64,000 nt of DNA from positions 32,091,494-32,155,493 of the forward strand of contig NC_063152.1 in NCBI RefSeq assembly GCF_020921035.1. The letters are read 5' to 3'. Positions 38,501 through 49,248 of the stretch are shown in pieces (the first letter of the stretch is position 1; each line of letters begins with the position of its first letter). Under the pieces are notes generated by a model that was not told the origin of the DNA, did not search any database, and saw only the letters and a program-made list of their open reading frames with translations. The translations under genes were made by a program, and so were the position numbers. This DNA is from Rhodamnia argentea (taxonomy: Eukaryota > Streptophyta > Magnoliopsida > Myrtales > Myrtaceae).

Positions 38501-38858
38501 GTTGAAGTTGAGCAAAAATTGTGAGGAAGCCCTTGTGACGCCAAAATCAGAGACCAAAGATGTCGCCAATAGTTTGGACCGAATACCGTTGTCGAAGAAG
38601 CCAAAGCTCTCCAACATGGACATCTGCTTTTCTAAACCTTCAATGAGTTGGTCTACCCCCAGATCGAGCAGATCATCACCAAGCAGGTCAGTCAGGGACG
38701 TTGTTGCTGAAGCTAGACATTCCATGACTAGCATCTCAAAGCAAGCGAGCATGTTGCCACCCGTGGCACGGGTTTTTGATAAGGCTTATGACAGCCAGCA
38801 GAAGCCCAAAACGTCCATGCCGTTGTATTGGAGCAGAGGCAGGGACGGTCTACACTGA
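32534..38858 (+). CDS. Plant protein of unknown function, 670 aa, six exons
   Basis: Exons with GT-AG borders: 32534-32729, 33450-33773, 34556-34708, 36202-36539, 36874-37393, 38377-38858. They total 2013 nt and every junction is in phase. I do not recognise a named family. The N terminus MDAVELPYPVDVAAAAVSKL and the tail show the conservation style of a real plant gene. The middle is polar and charged (LVDDLSLIDILEGTCKCPSL, KDLWGRLSLPQTKDLDSLLL), followed by GIPPWDW in exon 5. Exon 6 has a basic segment (KWSRKPLQKALKPRKLKLSK) with NCEEA, then a serine-rich stretch (STPRSSRSSPSRSVRD). There is no signal peptide or membrane span. The many K/R clusters could be nuclear localisation signals, but this is inference. 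The TATA box and two upstream ORFs lie in the promoter and leader. Confidence 0.8.
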
Positions 38859-39624
38859 CTCACCCTCTCCTCCAATAAGGTCCAATTTGCACTGTATTTA
38901 CTGTTTTAAGATTGGGGGTGGGGAAAGGAATGGCCGGATTTTGTACATATGTATTGTCGAAATTGTGAAACGGTCGAAATAGAAGATGCCCCCTCTAGGA
39001 TGTGGAAGCGGGTAATGTTGTAACCTGTAACAATTATTAGGTTTCGCCAACAAGTTTAGCATACTGAGATGAATTGTTTGCCGCCCCATGTAAAGCATTT
39101 CAAGTGGCAGTTGAATTCTTACTCTTCTACCCGAGATCCTCTCGACAGATTGCTGCTTCAATTTTTGTTTGGTCGGCGCCATTGCAATGGCTCATCACTC
39201 TTATTCGTTACTATAAAGTGTCAAGGACGTGCTTAGAGGAACGCCACATGATGACGATACAGAGAGAATGGCGGTGCCATCTTCTGATTTCGAGTAGTTA
39301 AATTACAGCTTAATTAGGGCAACATGTGAGTAGTATTCCCCCACTTGCGTTGGCAAAATTTGGTCGAATCTTGTGATGGGTGGACCAGCTAATCCTAGGA
39401 GAAAAGTCACAAATGTGTCAAATCAACCGAGAAAGGATGCATTTTCTGCTATTCTATTCTTGCACTCATTCTTTTGGTACATTTTTTAAGCTTCTCTCTT
39501 TCACGGTTGAACCAACACCAGATACAGAGTCTCATAAGAAGTTCCGAAACAACTTTCATTGAAAAGTCATCATCACACCAGTAAATGAATTTAAATACCA
39601 GCATCTTGGAACAGTGCACGACAT
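38859..39624. other. Spacer with 3' UTR of the 670-aa gene
   Basis: The first part should be the 3' UTR of the upstream gene. I see no further gene before the tRNA. Confidence 0.5.
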
Positions 39625-39697
39625 GGGGATGTAGCTCAGATGGTAGAGCGCTCGCTTAGCATGCGAGAGGTACGGGGATCGATACCCCGCATCTCCA
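39625..39697 (+). tRNA. tRNA-Ala (anticodon AGC)
   Basis: A full cloverleaf of 73 nt has a 7-bp acceptor stem (GGGGATG with CATCTCC), D-arm GCTC...GAGC, anticodon arm CTCGC-TTAGCAT-GCGAG with AGC at the anticodon, and a T-arm CGGGG-ATCGATA-CCCCG. There is no intron, and CCA is not encoded. The A box (TAGCTCAGATGG) and B box (GGATCGATACC) are intact, so it looks functional. Confidence 0.96.
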
Positions 39698-39703
39698 TTT
39701 CCG

Positions 39704-39707
39704 TTTT
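39704..39707 (+). terminator. Pol III T-run after tRNA-Ala
   Basis: TTTT begins 7 bases after the tRNA 3' end, the usual Pol III stop. A longer T-run lies near 39720. Confidence 0.7.
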
Positions 39708-39846
39708 CCCGTAATCTCTCTTTTTAACTGCTGCTGCTGCTTCTTCTCCTCTTCGTTTTTGAGCACGTTCGACTTGATTTTTGATCCACAGTTGCCAAAG
39801 CAAAGGGCCATTGCCAACTTCTCTCTTGTTCTCTCATTCTCATTCC

Positions 39847-40688
39847 TTAGGAGAACATTTGATCCAACAGCAGAACAAGAGCCATGGCGAAACCGCAGTT
39901 GAACCCCGGCCGCACGACCAGCACGAACACCTCCGTCCCGAACGATCCCCCGCCGAGATTGGCCTCTTTCCTCTTGATTTCTGCCACCACGTCCCGCGAC
40001 GACTCCTCCAGCACTTTACATGACCGGTTCGCGTATGACCCCTCGATCACGTACTCTCGTGCCTTACCCGGCACGGCGTGGCACACATACGCGATCGCAT
40101 TGGACGCAGCACCAAAGACGCCAACCCGCTTCCTCACGCAGCAAATAGGCTTCTTCTTTCTTGATAGTTTGCCAGATTTGTAAGAAGGTCCGCCGTCGCC
40201 TACCTCGCCTTCATAGACCAGCCAGTCATCTAGCCTCGCGAGTAGTTTCTGCATTTCATGTCCCGAGAGAAGATGGCTGAGTCCATACACTTGCGATATT
40301 AGCGGACATCATCAGCATATGGAGAAAACATGTCCACTACGCTACCCTAACCTACCTTGAGACGGCGGAGGGTGAGGACGGATTTGCCAGCGCCGTCCAT
40401 GAGAATGACCTCCCGTGGACGACCGCCGCCGTAGCTGTCGACTCGGTAGACTATGTCCCCGCGCGAGTCGATCACCGTGAAGCCATTACAGTTGATCAGG
40501 AGCGACTTCCTCCACACCGTGAAGGAAACGCAGGCCTCTTGCGCGTTATTATCGCGGCGGGGTTCTCCGATCTGGTGTCGATCCTCGTTCGGGATTGTCT
40601 TGATCGAGGATGCGAGGCGTTTGCGTTCATGCTCGAACTGCAGCTCTTCGTGGACGGTTCTTGACAAGTATTTCAAGAACAGGAACAT
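39847..40688 (-). CDS. LURP-one-related (LOR) protein, 244 aa
   Basis: Two minus-strand exons, 40688-40356 and 40248-39847, are joined in phase 0 across a 107-bp intron. The family has a Tubby-like beta-barrel fold, and the founder LURP1 takes part in defence against oomycetes in Arabidopsis. The role of other members is mostly unknown. Conserved blocks are present: TVWRKSLLINCNGFTVIDSR, IVYRVDSYG, EVILMDGAGKSVLTLRR, DDWLVYEGE, YVIEGSYANRSCKVLEE, IKRKEANLGGGSFGTEVF and the C-terminal ALVLLLDQMF. The length suits the family. No defect is seen. A TATA-like ATATAAGT lies upstream at about 40757-40766. The gene is convergent with tRNA-Ala. Confidence 0.92.
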
Positions 40689-40756
40689 CTTCCTCGTCGG
40701 GTGGGTCTCTGTGTTGGAAAGCTCGGAGTGGCGAAGAGGAGTCCCGGTCTGAGGTT

Positions 40757-40766
40757 TACTTATATT
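40757..40766 (-). promoter_or_regulatory. TATA-like element of the LOR gene
   Basis: The minus strand reads CAATATAAGTAA about 70-80 bp before the ATG at 40688, a normal plant distance with a short leader. Confidence 0.5.
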
Positions 40767-41177
40767 GAGGTTGATATGTGGACGGAATGTTTGAGGTTCG
40801 AGTCACATGTCATTCACAGATGAGTTGGCATATCAATGACAATTTCGTGCCTTGTGAAATCAGATCAAACGTTCGACTAAAAAAAAATCAGATCAAACGT
40901 CAAGTCAGCTGTAGTCGTCGGTGTAAAAACTGTCGTGATATAATGAGAAAGCTAAACAGGTATTGCGATAAAATTAGCACGAAATCACCGAAAAACTAAG
41001 CGAAGAAGAATAAAGAATATCATAGTTTCATCCCTCGAGTACTTCCCATATTTAGACCAATCCTAAAGCAAATCCACAAATATTATTATCTTATAATCTC
41101 TTACAAGAAACTCCCTCAGAAAACTCATAAAGAGAATCCGATAGTCCTCTTGTTTGTCCTGCAGTATATGATATTAA

Positions 41178-42182
41178 GGCTCCGTTTGTTTCACGGAAAA
41201 TATTTTTTCGGAAAATATTTTCCTCAATTTCCGGTGTTTGGGGGGCGGAAAATGAGCGGTCAACGGAAAACATTTTCCGGTCAACAAAAAAAACCTTCTA
41301 AAACTAAGGAAAATGATTTCCTCATTTTGAGAAGAGGAAAACATTTTCCACACTTTTCATTCCTCCTCTCTTTCAACTATTTTTTCTTTTTAATTATTTT
41401 TTTGCTTTCTTTTCGTTTTTTATTTATTTTTTTAAAATTCGAAAATTTTATTTTTTATTTTTCTGATAAAATTTATTTTTTAATTACTTTCTTTATTTTT
41501 TTATTTTTTCATCTTTTTTTTTAGTATTCCTTCTTCTCCCTCGGCTGGTTGTCGGCCACGACCAGGTAGCTCGATGGCTTCGGCCTCAAGCAAGGAAAGC
41601 TATTGCGAGGAAGCGAGCCATGACGTCCGTCCCGAACTCCTTTTGCTCCACCCGGAGCTCGGCGGTGGACTCGACGCGCAGACAACAGCGGCCTTCCTGG
41701 TCCTAAGGCTCACCGCCCGACGTAGTTGACGTCGACGAGTGGGTCGGCAAGGCATTCGACGGCCGATTCCGGGTCGCCGCCGAGGGTGGCCTCTAGGAGG
41801 CTTTGCGAGACCTCCGCGGCGCAATCAACGGGGACCACCCGCTTCCCGATGAACGCCGATAGCATCGCGGGCCGGGGCGGCACCGTAGCTCCGAGCACCG
41901 TCGCCTCATGCTTTCTTTGCGCAACGCCTCTCTCCTTCGGGGTTTCTCTCTCTATCTCTAGAAACGCGAGCTAAGAGAGAGGGGACTTCAAAAGAAGTGA
42001 GCGCCAGAGTTTGTTTTGAAGAAAAAAATAAGACGAATTTTCCTTATCAAACGGCGAAAAATATTTTCTAGAACTTTTTCAAGTTTTTGCCAAACATCAG
42101 AAAAGGAAGTCACTTTCCTGGAAAATGACTTCCCGGAAAACATTCTCCGAGAAGGTCATATTTTCCGTGAAACAAACGGAGC
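41178..42182. mobile_element. Pack-type TIR element inside the Copia 3' LTR
   Basis: Terminal inverted repeats of about 25 bp begin GCTCCGTTTGTTTCACGGAA at the left and end with its complement at 42182. More inverted GGAAAATGA/GGAAAACATT motifs follow inside. The outer parts are AT-rich. About 41540-41960 is GC-rich and contains a recognisable host gene fragment. A clear target-site duplication was not found (ATATTAAG at left, ATAAAGTA at right), so the superfamily is open. Confidence 0.8.
41588..41871 (-). pseudogene. Captured fragment of an ankyrin-repeat protein gene
   Basis: The minus strand reads MLSAFIGKRVVPVDCAAEVS, then QSLLEATLGGDPESAVECLA and DPLVDVNYVG. After a frame change come AVSLRTRKAAVV and, in a further frame, RVESTAELRVEQKEFGTDVM. 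In order these match the N-terminal region of a plant ankyrin-repeat protein family as I recall it (FSGKQVFPVDYEAEVSQRLL..ALECIADPFVDVNF..SRKTEVV..SEVRVEYEEFKTDVTALF). At least two frameshifts break it, and no ankyrin repeats follow. GC content is far above the surrounding element, as expected for captured exon DNA. Confidence 0.78.
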
Positions 42183-42260
42183 ATAAAGTAAAACCCATTT
42201 TCAACAATCTCCACTTGACTTGATGTTTATGCCAAGTTATAGTGCTCAATATCCACATTA

Positions 42261-43135
42261 GGGCTTGTTCAGTTTAGCTTTGGGGAAATATCTTTGGGAA
42301 AATGCAAATATCTTTAGACTAAATGGGATGGCAAAGTGTATTTTAAAAACACATTGAAAAGTAATTTTGACGTAAATGTCGTTTGGTGAAAAAATATACT
42401 TTGTAAAGTATTTTTACTTTTTTAAAAAAAAAGAATTTTTGCTATTTTTTAAAAAAAATTTAAACTACTTGCATCGGCCAATTGCCGACAGTTGACGGGT
42501 GGCGGTGGGCGGTGATAATGAGCGGCGGTTAGCGGTCGACGAGCAACAGCGGGCGACGGGTGGTGATCGATGGGTGACGGCAATTGAAGGATGGGCGTGG
42601 GCGGCGGCGGGCGATGGTAGTGAGCGGCCAACGGGCAGCAGTCGACAAGCCACGGCGGGCGGCGGTGATGAGCGGCGGGTGGTGGTCGATAGGCATCGGT
42701 TGTCGGTCGGCCATGGTGAGCGGCGGGTGGCGGTAGTGGTGAGCAGCATTCGACGGGCGGCGGTAGTGAGCGGCGGGTGGCGACCGGCGGTCGATCGGTG
42801 GCAGTGATGGACGACGGCGGTGGCCGGCAGCGGTGGTGGGCGGTGGGCGGCGAGTGGCGATCGTCGGGAGATGGAGGGCGACGGTCGACTAGCGATGGTG
42901 GGCGGCGGCAGGTGGAGGTGACAAAGTTAAAAGAAAAAAAATTAATTGCATTCCGGAAATGCAACTTTTCAAAGTACCTCCGAAGCTACTTTGGGTTAAA
43001 GGCCTTTATGGGCCTTTAGAAATACAATTGCATTTTCTCAAAGTTAAGCAAAAAAATAAATCAAACACTATTTGCATTTGGCTAAGCGACTTTAGAGCCC
43101 CAAAATCCTTTGGAAATTCTGAGCCAAATAGGCCC
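42261..43135. mobile_element. PIF/Harbinger-like MITE with GC-rich core
   Basis: Ends read GGGCTTGTTC at 42261 and, inverted, GGGCCTATTT at 43135. They are flanked by the trinucleotide TTA on both sides (42258-42260 and 43136-43138). A 3-bp TTA target site and GGGC ends suit the PIF/Harbinger superfamily. The core, about 42480-42915, is GC-rich with degenerate GGCGGCGGGTGG and CGACGGG repeats, unlike the AT-rich ends. Open frames of up to 171 codons cross it on both strands but are low-complexity. It lies between the Copia 3' LTR and the gag remnant. Confidence 0.82.
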
Positions 43136-43899
43136 TTAACTTTCCAACGCCCAAGGGCGCTTACCCATCACATAAGTCTATTAAACCCCAATTGAGCTTA
43201 GGCTTGTCTAGAGAAAAGAACTCCGTCCACAAGTTCGTAGAATTCTCCACCGCAAGACGCTTCTTTACAATCAAATCCTCTTCCGACATGCTAATTCTGA
43301 CGTAGAAATTGCGATCATCGATGAACTTAATTCTCTAGTGATGTCGACTTCTACCGAACATTACATCAATTGGATGTCGCAGCCAACATCACTTGCCAAG
43401 TCATTAGAACACCATGTCCCTTAATGACATCTTCCAAAACACAACACTACTAACAGAAGCAAAGGCATAATTGCTCGATAATCATTTATCTTTCAAGATC
43501 CTTGCATGACCCGGTTCTCAAATCTAGTTACCACCATACTACATGAACTACATCTTCCGAAACATACCTAACGTCTGTCTTCCTCAATAAAATCAGGACG
43601 ATACATTTTACAATATCACAATATGTATACCTAGATTAATCTTATACATTATCTTAATTGTATGTGATAGATCAAGCACAATAACTCGGACAACCAATAA
43701 TACTAGCATGTGAAGCATCGGACAGGTGCTACACCACCATCTATGTACACAATGACAGACTAGACAATTTATAATAAGCAGTATGCAAGGTACTTACAGA
43801 ATTTCTTAACTGCATGTTGAAGCATCTTTACACTTTTCTAGTGCAACTCATTTGAGTCACTCGTAACATTTCAATAGGCTCTCTCTGCATCTCCATACC

Positions 43900-45097
43900 T
43901 AAAGCCATTTCTATCGCACCCAAATTATATATTTCAATGTATGGATACAACCGTTGCTCTATCTCATCCACCCTCACTCACCTCGAAGCTTCATTAATTG
44001 TGACTTCGGAAAAACCGTCAACTTCTATGGAATCTAGCGAATCTACGGACACTATCACATCTATTATACTCCAAACATCTCTAGGCCTTCTCTAAAGCTC
44101 TACCTATTTCTAAACACCATCCAAATCTTTCTCCCCCATTTCTACCTCGAATAACCAAACCTTGCATTGTATATTGCATTAAGTTATCTTCTCATAACTT
44201 CTTTTGCCACTCATTAGAAAACAATGCGAAATTTACCTCTTCCAAGTTAATCATAGTGTGCTCCCGTAGTAGTGAAAAGTGCTCAAAAGAATCCTGTAGA
44301 GATGCTTTTACATTCCTTGTTTCTCATCATGTAAGGCATCTTTGACATTCTTTAAGTCCATCACGAGTTTATTAAACTTATATAAATGGGCTCTGATGGA
44401 TGTGCCTTCAACCATCCGGAATTTGAACACCTTTTTTAGGGGAAAAGTACATTAGAAGTGTCATAACTTTTGTACGGCGTTTATTTGAGTGCCATAACTT
44501 TCAAAAATCGTTCACTTGAGTGCCATGTTGACGTGGACGCCGGAAAAGCTGACGTGGCATGCCGGAAAGCCGACATGGGGTGTTAGAAAGCCGACGTGAC
44601 ACGCCGGAAAAGTTGATGTACCACTCAAGTGAACGATTTTTGAAAGTTATGGCACTTAAGTGGACGTTTTGAAAGTTATGGCACTAAAGTGAACGCCGTA
44701 CACAAGTTATGGTATTCACGGTGTACTTATCCCCCTTTTTTAGCATATACAAGTGATTGTTCAAATTGTCTATCAAATAAAGCGCCTCAAGTTTTGCCCA
44801 TAACATTGTGACATCCTCCTTTTCAACCACTTCAATCAATACCTTATATGATAGATTCAACAAGATTGCTTTTTTGCCTTCTCCATCAACTCTACTTTAT
44901 CGACCTCTTTTATCATCTTTGACAATTTTGCTCTTGCCATCCAATCCCTTTGCCAAACCTTGGGTTGTTAGCATGGCACACATCTTAATGCTCCACAACC
45001 TAAAGTTGTTTCTCACGTTGAACTTCTCAATCTCAAATCTCAAATCTTGCTCCAAACATAATTGCAACAACAATATTTCTATACGGTGATCGGACAA
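43900..45097 (-). pseudogene. Copia gag remnant, split by a MITE
   Basis: The minus strand begins near 45097. FEIEKFNVRNNFRLWSIKM and LTTQGLAKGLDGKSK match Copia Gag. Then come ILLNLSYKVLIEVVEKEDVT and LWAKLEALYL in another frame. After the 296-bp MITE the match resumes with FRMVEGTSIRAHLYKFNKLV followed by MDLKNVKDALHDEKQ. Further on come LEEVNFALFSNEWQKK and GLVIRGRNGGER. Several stops and frame changes prevent any product. Confidence 0.82.
44439..44734. mobile_element. 296-bp MITE in the gag remnant, 8-bp target duplication
   Basis: Ends are GGGGAAAAGTAC and, inverted, GGGGATAAGTAC. The 8-bp sequence CTTTTTTA is repeated exactly on both sides (44431-44438, 44735-44742), which suits hAT-type insertion. 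Inverted arms carry the phrase GTGCCATAACTTTCAAAAAT. GACGTGG/CCGGAAA motifs form the core. Related text occurs at about 49015-49130. Confidence 0.9.
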
Positions 45098-45152
45098 GCA
45101 AAAATCCTAAATTAATTTTGGAAACCCTAACCCTAGCTCTGATACCAATTCT

Positions 45153-45580
45153 TGTAATATAACACGGAAGCTAACCAGATTTTGCAATTACATCGATGCG
45201 AAATTACCAGAGAAATAAATGAGATGCATTAAAGAATATCAAAAATTTACATAGTTTAGTCCAAGTGTCAATACCTACTCCACGGGAAGAGCAAGTAGTA
45301 AATAATCCACTAATATTCGGAGGTTCACAGAGTTATAATTGCTCACATGAGTGTTTTTCACATCTAGATTAAACTCAAAGCAAATACACATGTATTATCT
45401 TACAATCTCTCATAGAGAACTCACTCGGAACACTCACATATTGAAAATTTGATACTCATCTTATTTGCCATCAAGTAAAATGTACATGTATTTGTATATA
45501 AATATCCAAAATAGCATAGCTGGTTTAAGAAACCTACTCAAATTACGACGCCCGGTCAAATTAAAGACATATTTTCAACA
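45153..45580 (-). repeat. 5' LTR of the Copia element
   Basis: 428 bp, TG...CA ends, next to the primer-binding site. Compared with the other LTR it keeps about 130 bp that the 3' LTR has lost. The two have clearly diverged, so the insertion is old. Confidence 0.85.
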
Positions 45581-45586
45581 AAAAAC

Positions 45587-48500
45587 GATCCTAGACATTG
45601 ACATGACCCAAGTTCCCTAATTTTCCATCCACGGATTTAGACATCGCATGATGGACCTCTCCCTAAAATCCTAACCTCAAGTTCACTGTATCAAGGGTTC
45701 CACCACACGCACCAATGCCACGATCTCGCTCTAAGCCTAACCGGTAGGTTCGGACGGGGGCAAGAGCTAATAACTAACAATTTGTTACAATGATCATGCT
45801 CGATTTACATTGTAATTCACACGGGATGAGCCTCCGCCGACGCGACACGTGCATGGTCGTCTACATCGCGTGAAAGATTCCATGTCACTGGCCTCTTTTA
45901 CTTTGTTCACTTTATTTTCCTTTTTTCGATGAGAGTTAGGTTAAGGTGTGTTTGTTGGTTGGGGGAAGGTGCTGAGATTAGCAAGAAAGAGACAAGAGAA
46001 AGGGCATCGAGAAGATCTGGGGAAGAGTGAAATCCAAGAGAACTGCTGGTGGTTGTTACCGCCATGGGGGCTTTCTTTATTCTCCTTTTATGTGCTGAAG
46101 TTTTGCCCTAATAAAGTCAAAAGTTGGACTGGAGATATTTCTCTTGGATCTTTCGAAGGCGACCTCGTTGCATGAACGGAAACAACGTGTTTTGGTCTTT
46201 TTAATTCTTGCCATTTTGTCTCTGGTTTGATTACTACATAGAGAGAGACAGAGAGAAACGAGGCTGCAATGCATTCGCCGGTCCAAAGTTCACAGCCTAA
46301 AAAGTTGGAAAAAGTGTCTGCCAGTTAGAAAATCGAGGCTTCTCGTGAAATTCCCACATGGAGAAAATTCATACGGCTTGGATTTTTTTAGATCTTTCGA
46401 ATGGCCATATTCTAGAATTTGGACGAACTCGGCATAAAAATCAGTCGAGGAAAACATTTTTCCTTCTGCATTTAGACTAATTATGCTGAGAATCAAGATT
46501 ATTTTGGCTCGTGAAATTCAATGTTCTAGAATTTGGACGACCTTATCGTTGTTAAAGTACAACCGTAGAAGATAAATGTTTCCCTTCTCCGTCTATATGA
46601 ATTAATCCGAAAATTATGGTTATTTTGACTCGTGACTTATAATATTCTAAAAATTTGAACGATCTTATCCTTGTTAAAATATAAACATTAGTAGAGGATA
46701 AATTTTTCCCTCCTCCGTTTATATGAATTTACTCGAGAATTCAGGTGATTTTGACTAGTGAGTTACGATTTGTCGCATAGAATGCTCGAGTTTTCTGTCA
46801 GAGAAGCAATTAGATATATTGCACAATAATAATCTGGCATCAAGTACTACAATACCAAATAGACTGTTGTTGTTGTTGTTTCTAGAGTTTGGGTGAGCTC
46901 CATTGGCAATGAGGAACTTGTTAAAAGAATGTCACAGAATTAAGTGATTAATCAAGGAACTTAATAGATTCTAGTACATTTAATGAACTTACAAAAGGTC
47001 CATAATGAGGGGTTTGAAAATTGAAACTTACTTTTCTTATCGACAAGTGTTTACAAAATGATATTCGTTATTTTTAGAATAATACGATGACAAATGCCAA
47101 CAGCATTCTTATTTGGACAATGACATTAGCCACGTCAGTTTTGTTGCGAGCAGCCGACCATGATCAATTTCATACCAACCTTCCTTCCTCTCAATCATTC
47201 AATCCTCTCTCTTTCTCTCCATTACAGCAATCTGTAATTTCCAATATGTCCTTCTAAACTTTCTGGGTTTTCAATCCCTTTTGACATACGAATCTTGACC
47301 CATTTTAGAAAGGCTAGATACACTGACGAGCGTGCATGATCGATGCGCCTTCACCCCGGCACCGCCTCGCATTGGCTCCTGTTGCTGCTCTTCCATCGAT
47401 GTCAGGATCTTACCTGTTCCACTATCGAAATGGAAAGTGTTGGAATCAATGGAACCACTCTTTTTCTAGGGTTTCTGCTTAATTTAATGGAAGTTCCTTG
47501 TTTAGTCAAGGAAGACAGCCAGAACCAGACAAAGGTGTGAAAATCCTTTCCTGATTTGAATAGTGAACTTCCTGTACAACTTGACTTGTGTCTCTTTTTT
47601 GTGATGATCCGTGATCTAATTAAGTATTTTATCAATCATGGACACGCGGCCTCCTCTGTGACCCTTCATGTGGATTTTTTTGGAGGGGTCATATTGTACC
47701 CTTCATGTGGATTTTTATTTATTGAGTTTTGATAAGATGATGATGGTGCAAATCTTTGGAATGAGGCCTTCACCACGGGCACATTTGCAAATTGAAAAGC
47801 ATCCGTCAGATCTGTAGCATCATATAGAGAGGAGAGTAAGTTATTTCGATCTAGGAATAACGACATAACTGATTCATGACCTTTGATATAATATATAATA
47901 TAGTCTTAGAATTTTTACAATGTTTAATGTTGTTCCTGAATTTTTTGTACATATTCAGTTTAGATCCTGAATCATATGAACTATATAAAAATATTCGACG
48001 GTTTTCATCTAGTTCAAGAACTAAATTGAACATGTATCAAAATTTCAAGATTACATTGAACAATTTAAAAGTTCGAGAATAATGTTGCATATTGAATTAA
48101 AGTTCATAGACCACATTAAACAAATTTTAAAAAAAAGAGGAACGTACGTCGGTTTCCGCAACGTTCACCATTCTCTTCCAAAAACGCTCTCAAAGGACAG
48201 TACCTCTTCCGAGACTCTCTCGCACTCGAACGGACAACGATTTCTCACAAGGCATTTCCGAGGCATTTAGTCTGCGAATAACGGGTACATTCCATTGCGT
48301 GATAGTATCCCGATCAGTGATGTAAGTTTGTGATTCCGTTGAAGATGTTTCGTATGTTTTTCCGCACGTTCATTTGGTTATAGAATTGGAATTCGTTTCG
48401 TCAAATACCAGCCTAGGATTACTCCACAAAATAATGCTTAATCTTAAAGAGTATCGGGCTATGGTCCGATCCGATTGTCGGCAAAGCCCAGTCTTCTGCT
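45587..48500. other. Gene-poor stretch
   Basis: No family could be recognised. Short open frames at 45948-46175 and 47343-47540 lack motifs. A three-unit tandem repeat occupies about 46370-46770. A TTG microsatellite lies near 46866-46881, and 47200-47220 is CT-rich. Confidence 0.5.
46370..46770. repeat. Three tandem units of about 115-120 bp
   Basis: The phrase TATTCTAGAATTTGGACGA recurs in diverged form starting near 46409, 46523 and 46643. Each is followed by TTTTTCCNTCTNC...TATGAATTNA and ATTTTGNCTCGTGA. AT-rich and non-coding. Confidence 0.8.
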
Positions 48501-48529
48501 AATGGAAACCTAATTCTGCGCTCCGAGTT

Positions 48530-49006
48530 TTGCAAAAACCTCGTCAATCCTTTATTGTGTATCAATGCCAAACCCCTAGCTACTTTAGCTCCCGTGGGTT
48601 TTCAATAGCAGGAGGAGTAACATTTAGCCACTCAGGTGTGCTTCGTCTCCTCAAAACAGAGCATACAAGGGCCTGTCGAGGATGTTGGACGGCCCCTGAT
48701 GATTCCGTTTTCAGAAGACTCGTGGCTGCTTGGTGGCTCTATTGGGCCAGCCACCACAGCCCGACGCTCGAGGTCAGAGTCGACATGCCGAAGAGCATTC
48801 GTCGATCCCCGGGGTCGCAGATTAAGCATGATGTGAAGGCCAATTTGCATTTCTCGCGTCTCTGGGGCGGCTTCCTCAACATCTTCTCCGAGAATCTCAC
48901 CGCTATAGAACGCCAACCGAGCTCCAATATTCTCCGTAACTTCGGCTCTCGGCCAGGGGCCGTAGGTTTTGCGCTCTCGAGCATCGATCACATCTCCTCA
49001 GGATAA
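48530..49006 (+). other. 158-codon open frame of unknown nature
   Basis: This is one of the longest open frames in the right half, in a locally GC-richer patch. The opposite strand is also open for 119 codons (48991-48632). I recognise no domain in either reading. It may be a captured or decayed gene piece, because inverted-repeat DNA follows directly at 49015. Confidence 0.25.
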
Positions 49007-49248
49007 AAACAGCATGAGTGCCATAACTTTAGTAAGCATAATTTGTCTTTTTCGCTCACTTAAGTGTCACAAATTTAAAAAATCGATCACTACCTCGCCC
49101 GAAATCCGATGTGGACGCCGGATAATATAAGCGAAAATAACCCGAAGCTTTTGTTTGTTAGGATTTTTCTTTTTGAATTATTACAGTCGAAATTGGTTTT
49201 ATAACGAGGAAATCGAGTATCCCAAACTTCGTACAAAATATGGATCCG

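Larger units (their letters stand above)
40931..45580 (-). mobile_element. Degenerate Copia LTR retrotransposon with nested insertions
   Basis: The element is read on the minus strand. The 5' LTR is 45580-45153 (starts TGTTGAAAAT, ends TATTACA). The primer-binding site TGGTATCAGAGC is at 45147-45136 and is complementary to initiator tRNA-Met. A broken gag follows. The purine-rich CAAGTGGAGA stretch near 42207-42220 adjoins the 3' LTR, 42206-40931, which starts TGTTGAAAAT and ends in ACGACA. Both outer flanks on the plus strand read AAAAAC (40925-40930 and 45581-45586), a likely target-site duplication. No protease, integrase or reverse transcriptase is visible, so it cannot move by itself. 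Three younger elements sit inside it at 41178-42182, 42261-43135 and 44439-44734. Confidence 0.85.

Noticed and set aside
45121-45135. Telomere-like CCCTAACCCTA words
   Set aside because: Only about two units, next to the primer-binding site of the Copia element; part of its leader, not an interstitial telomere.
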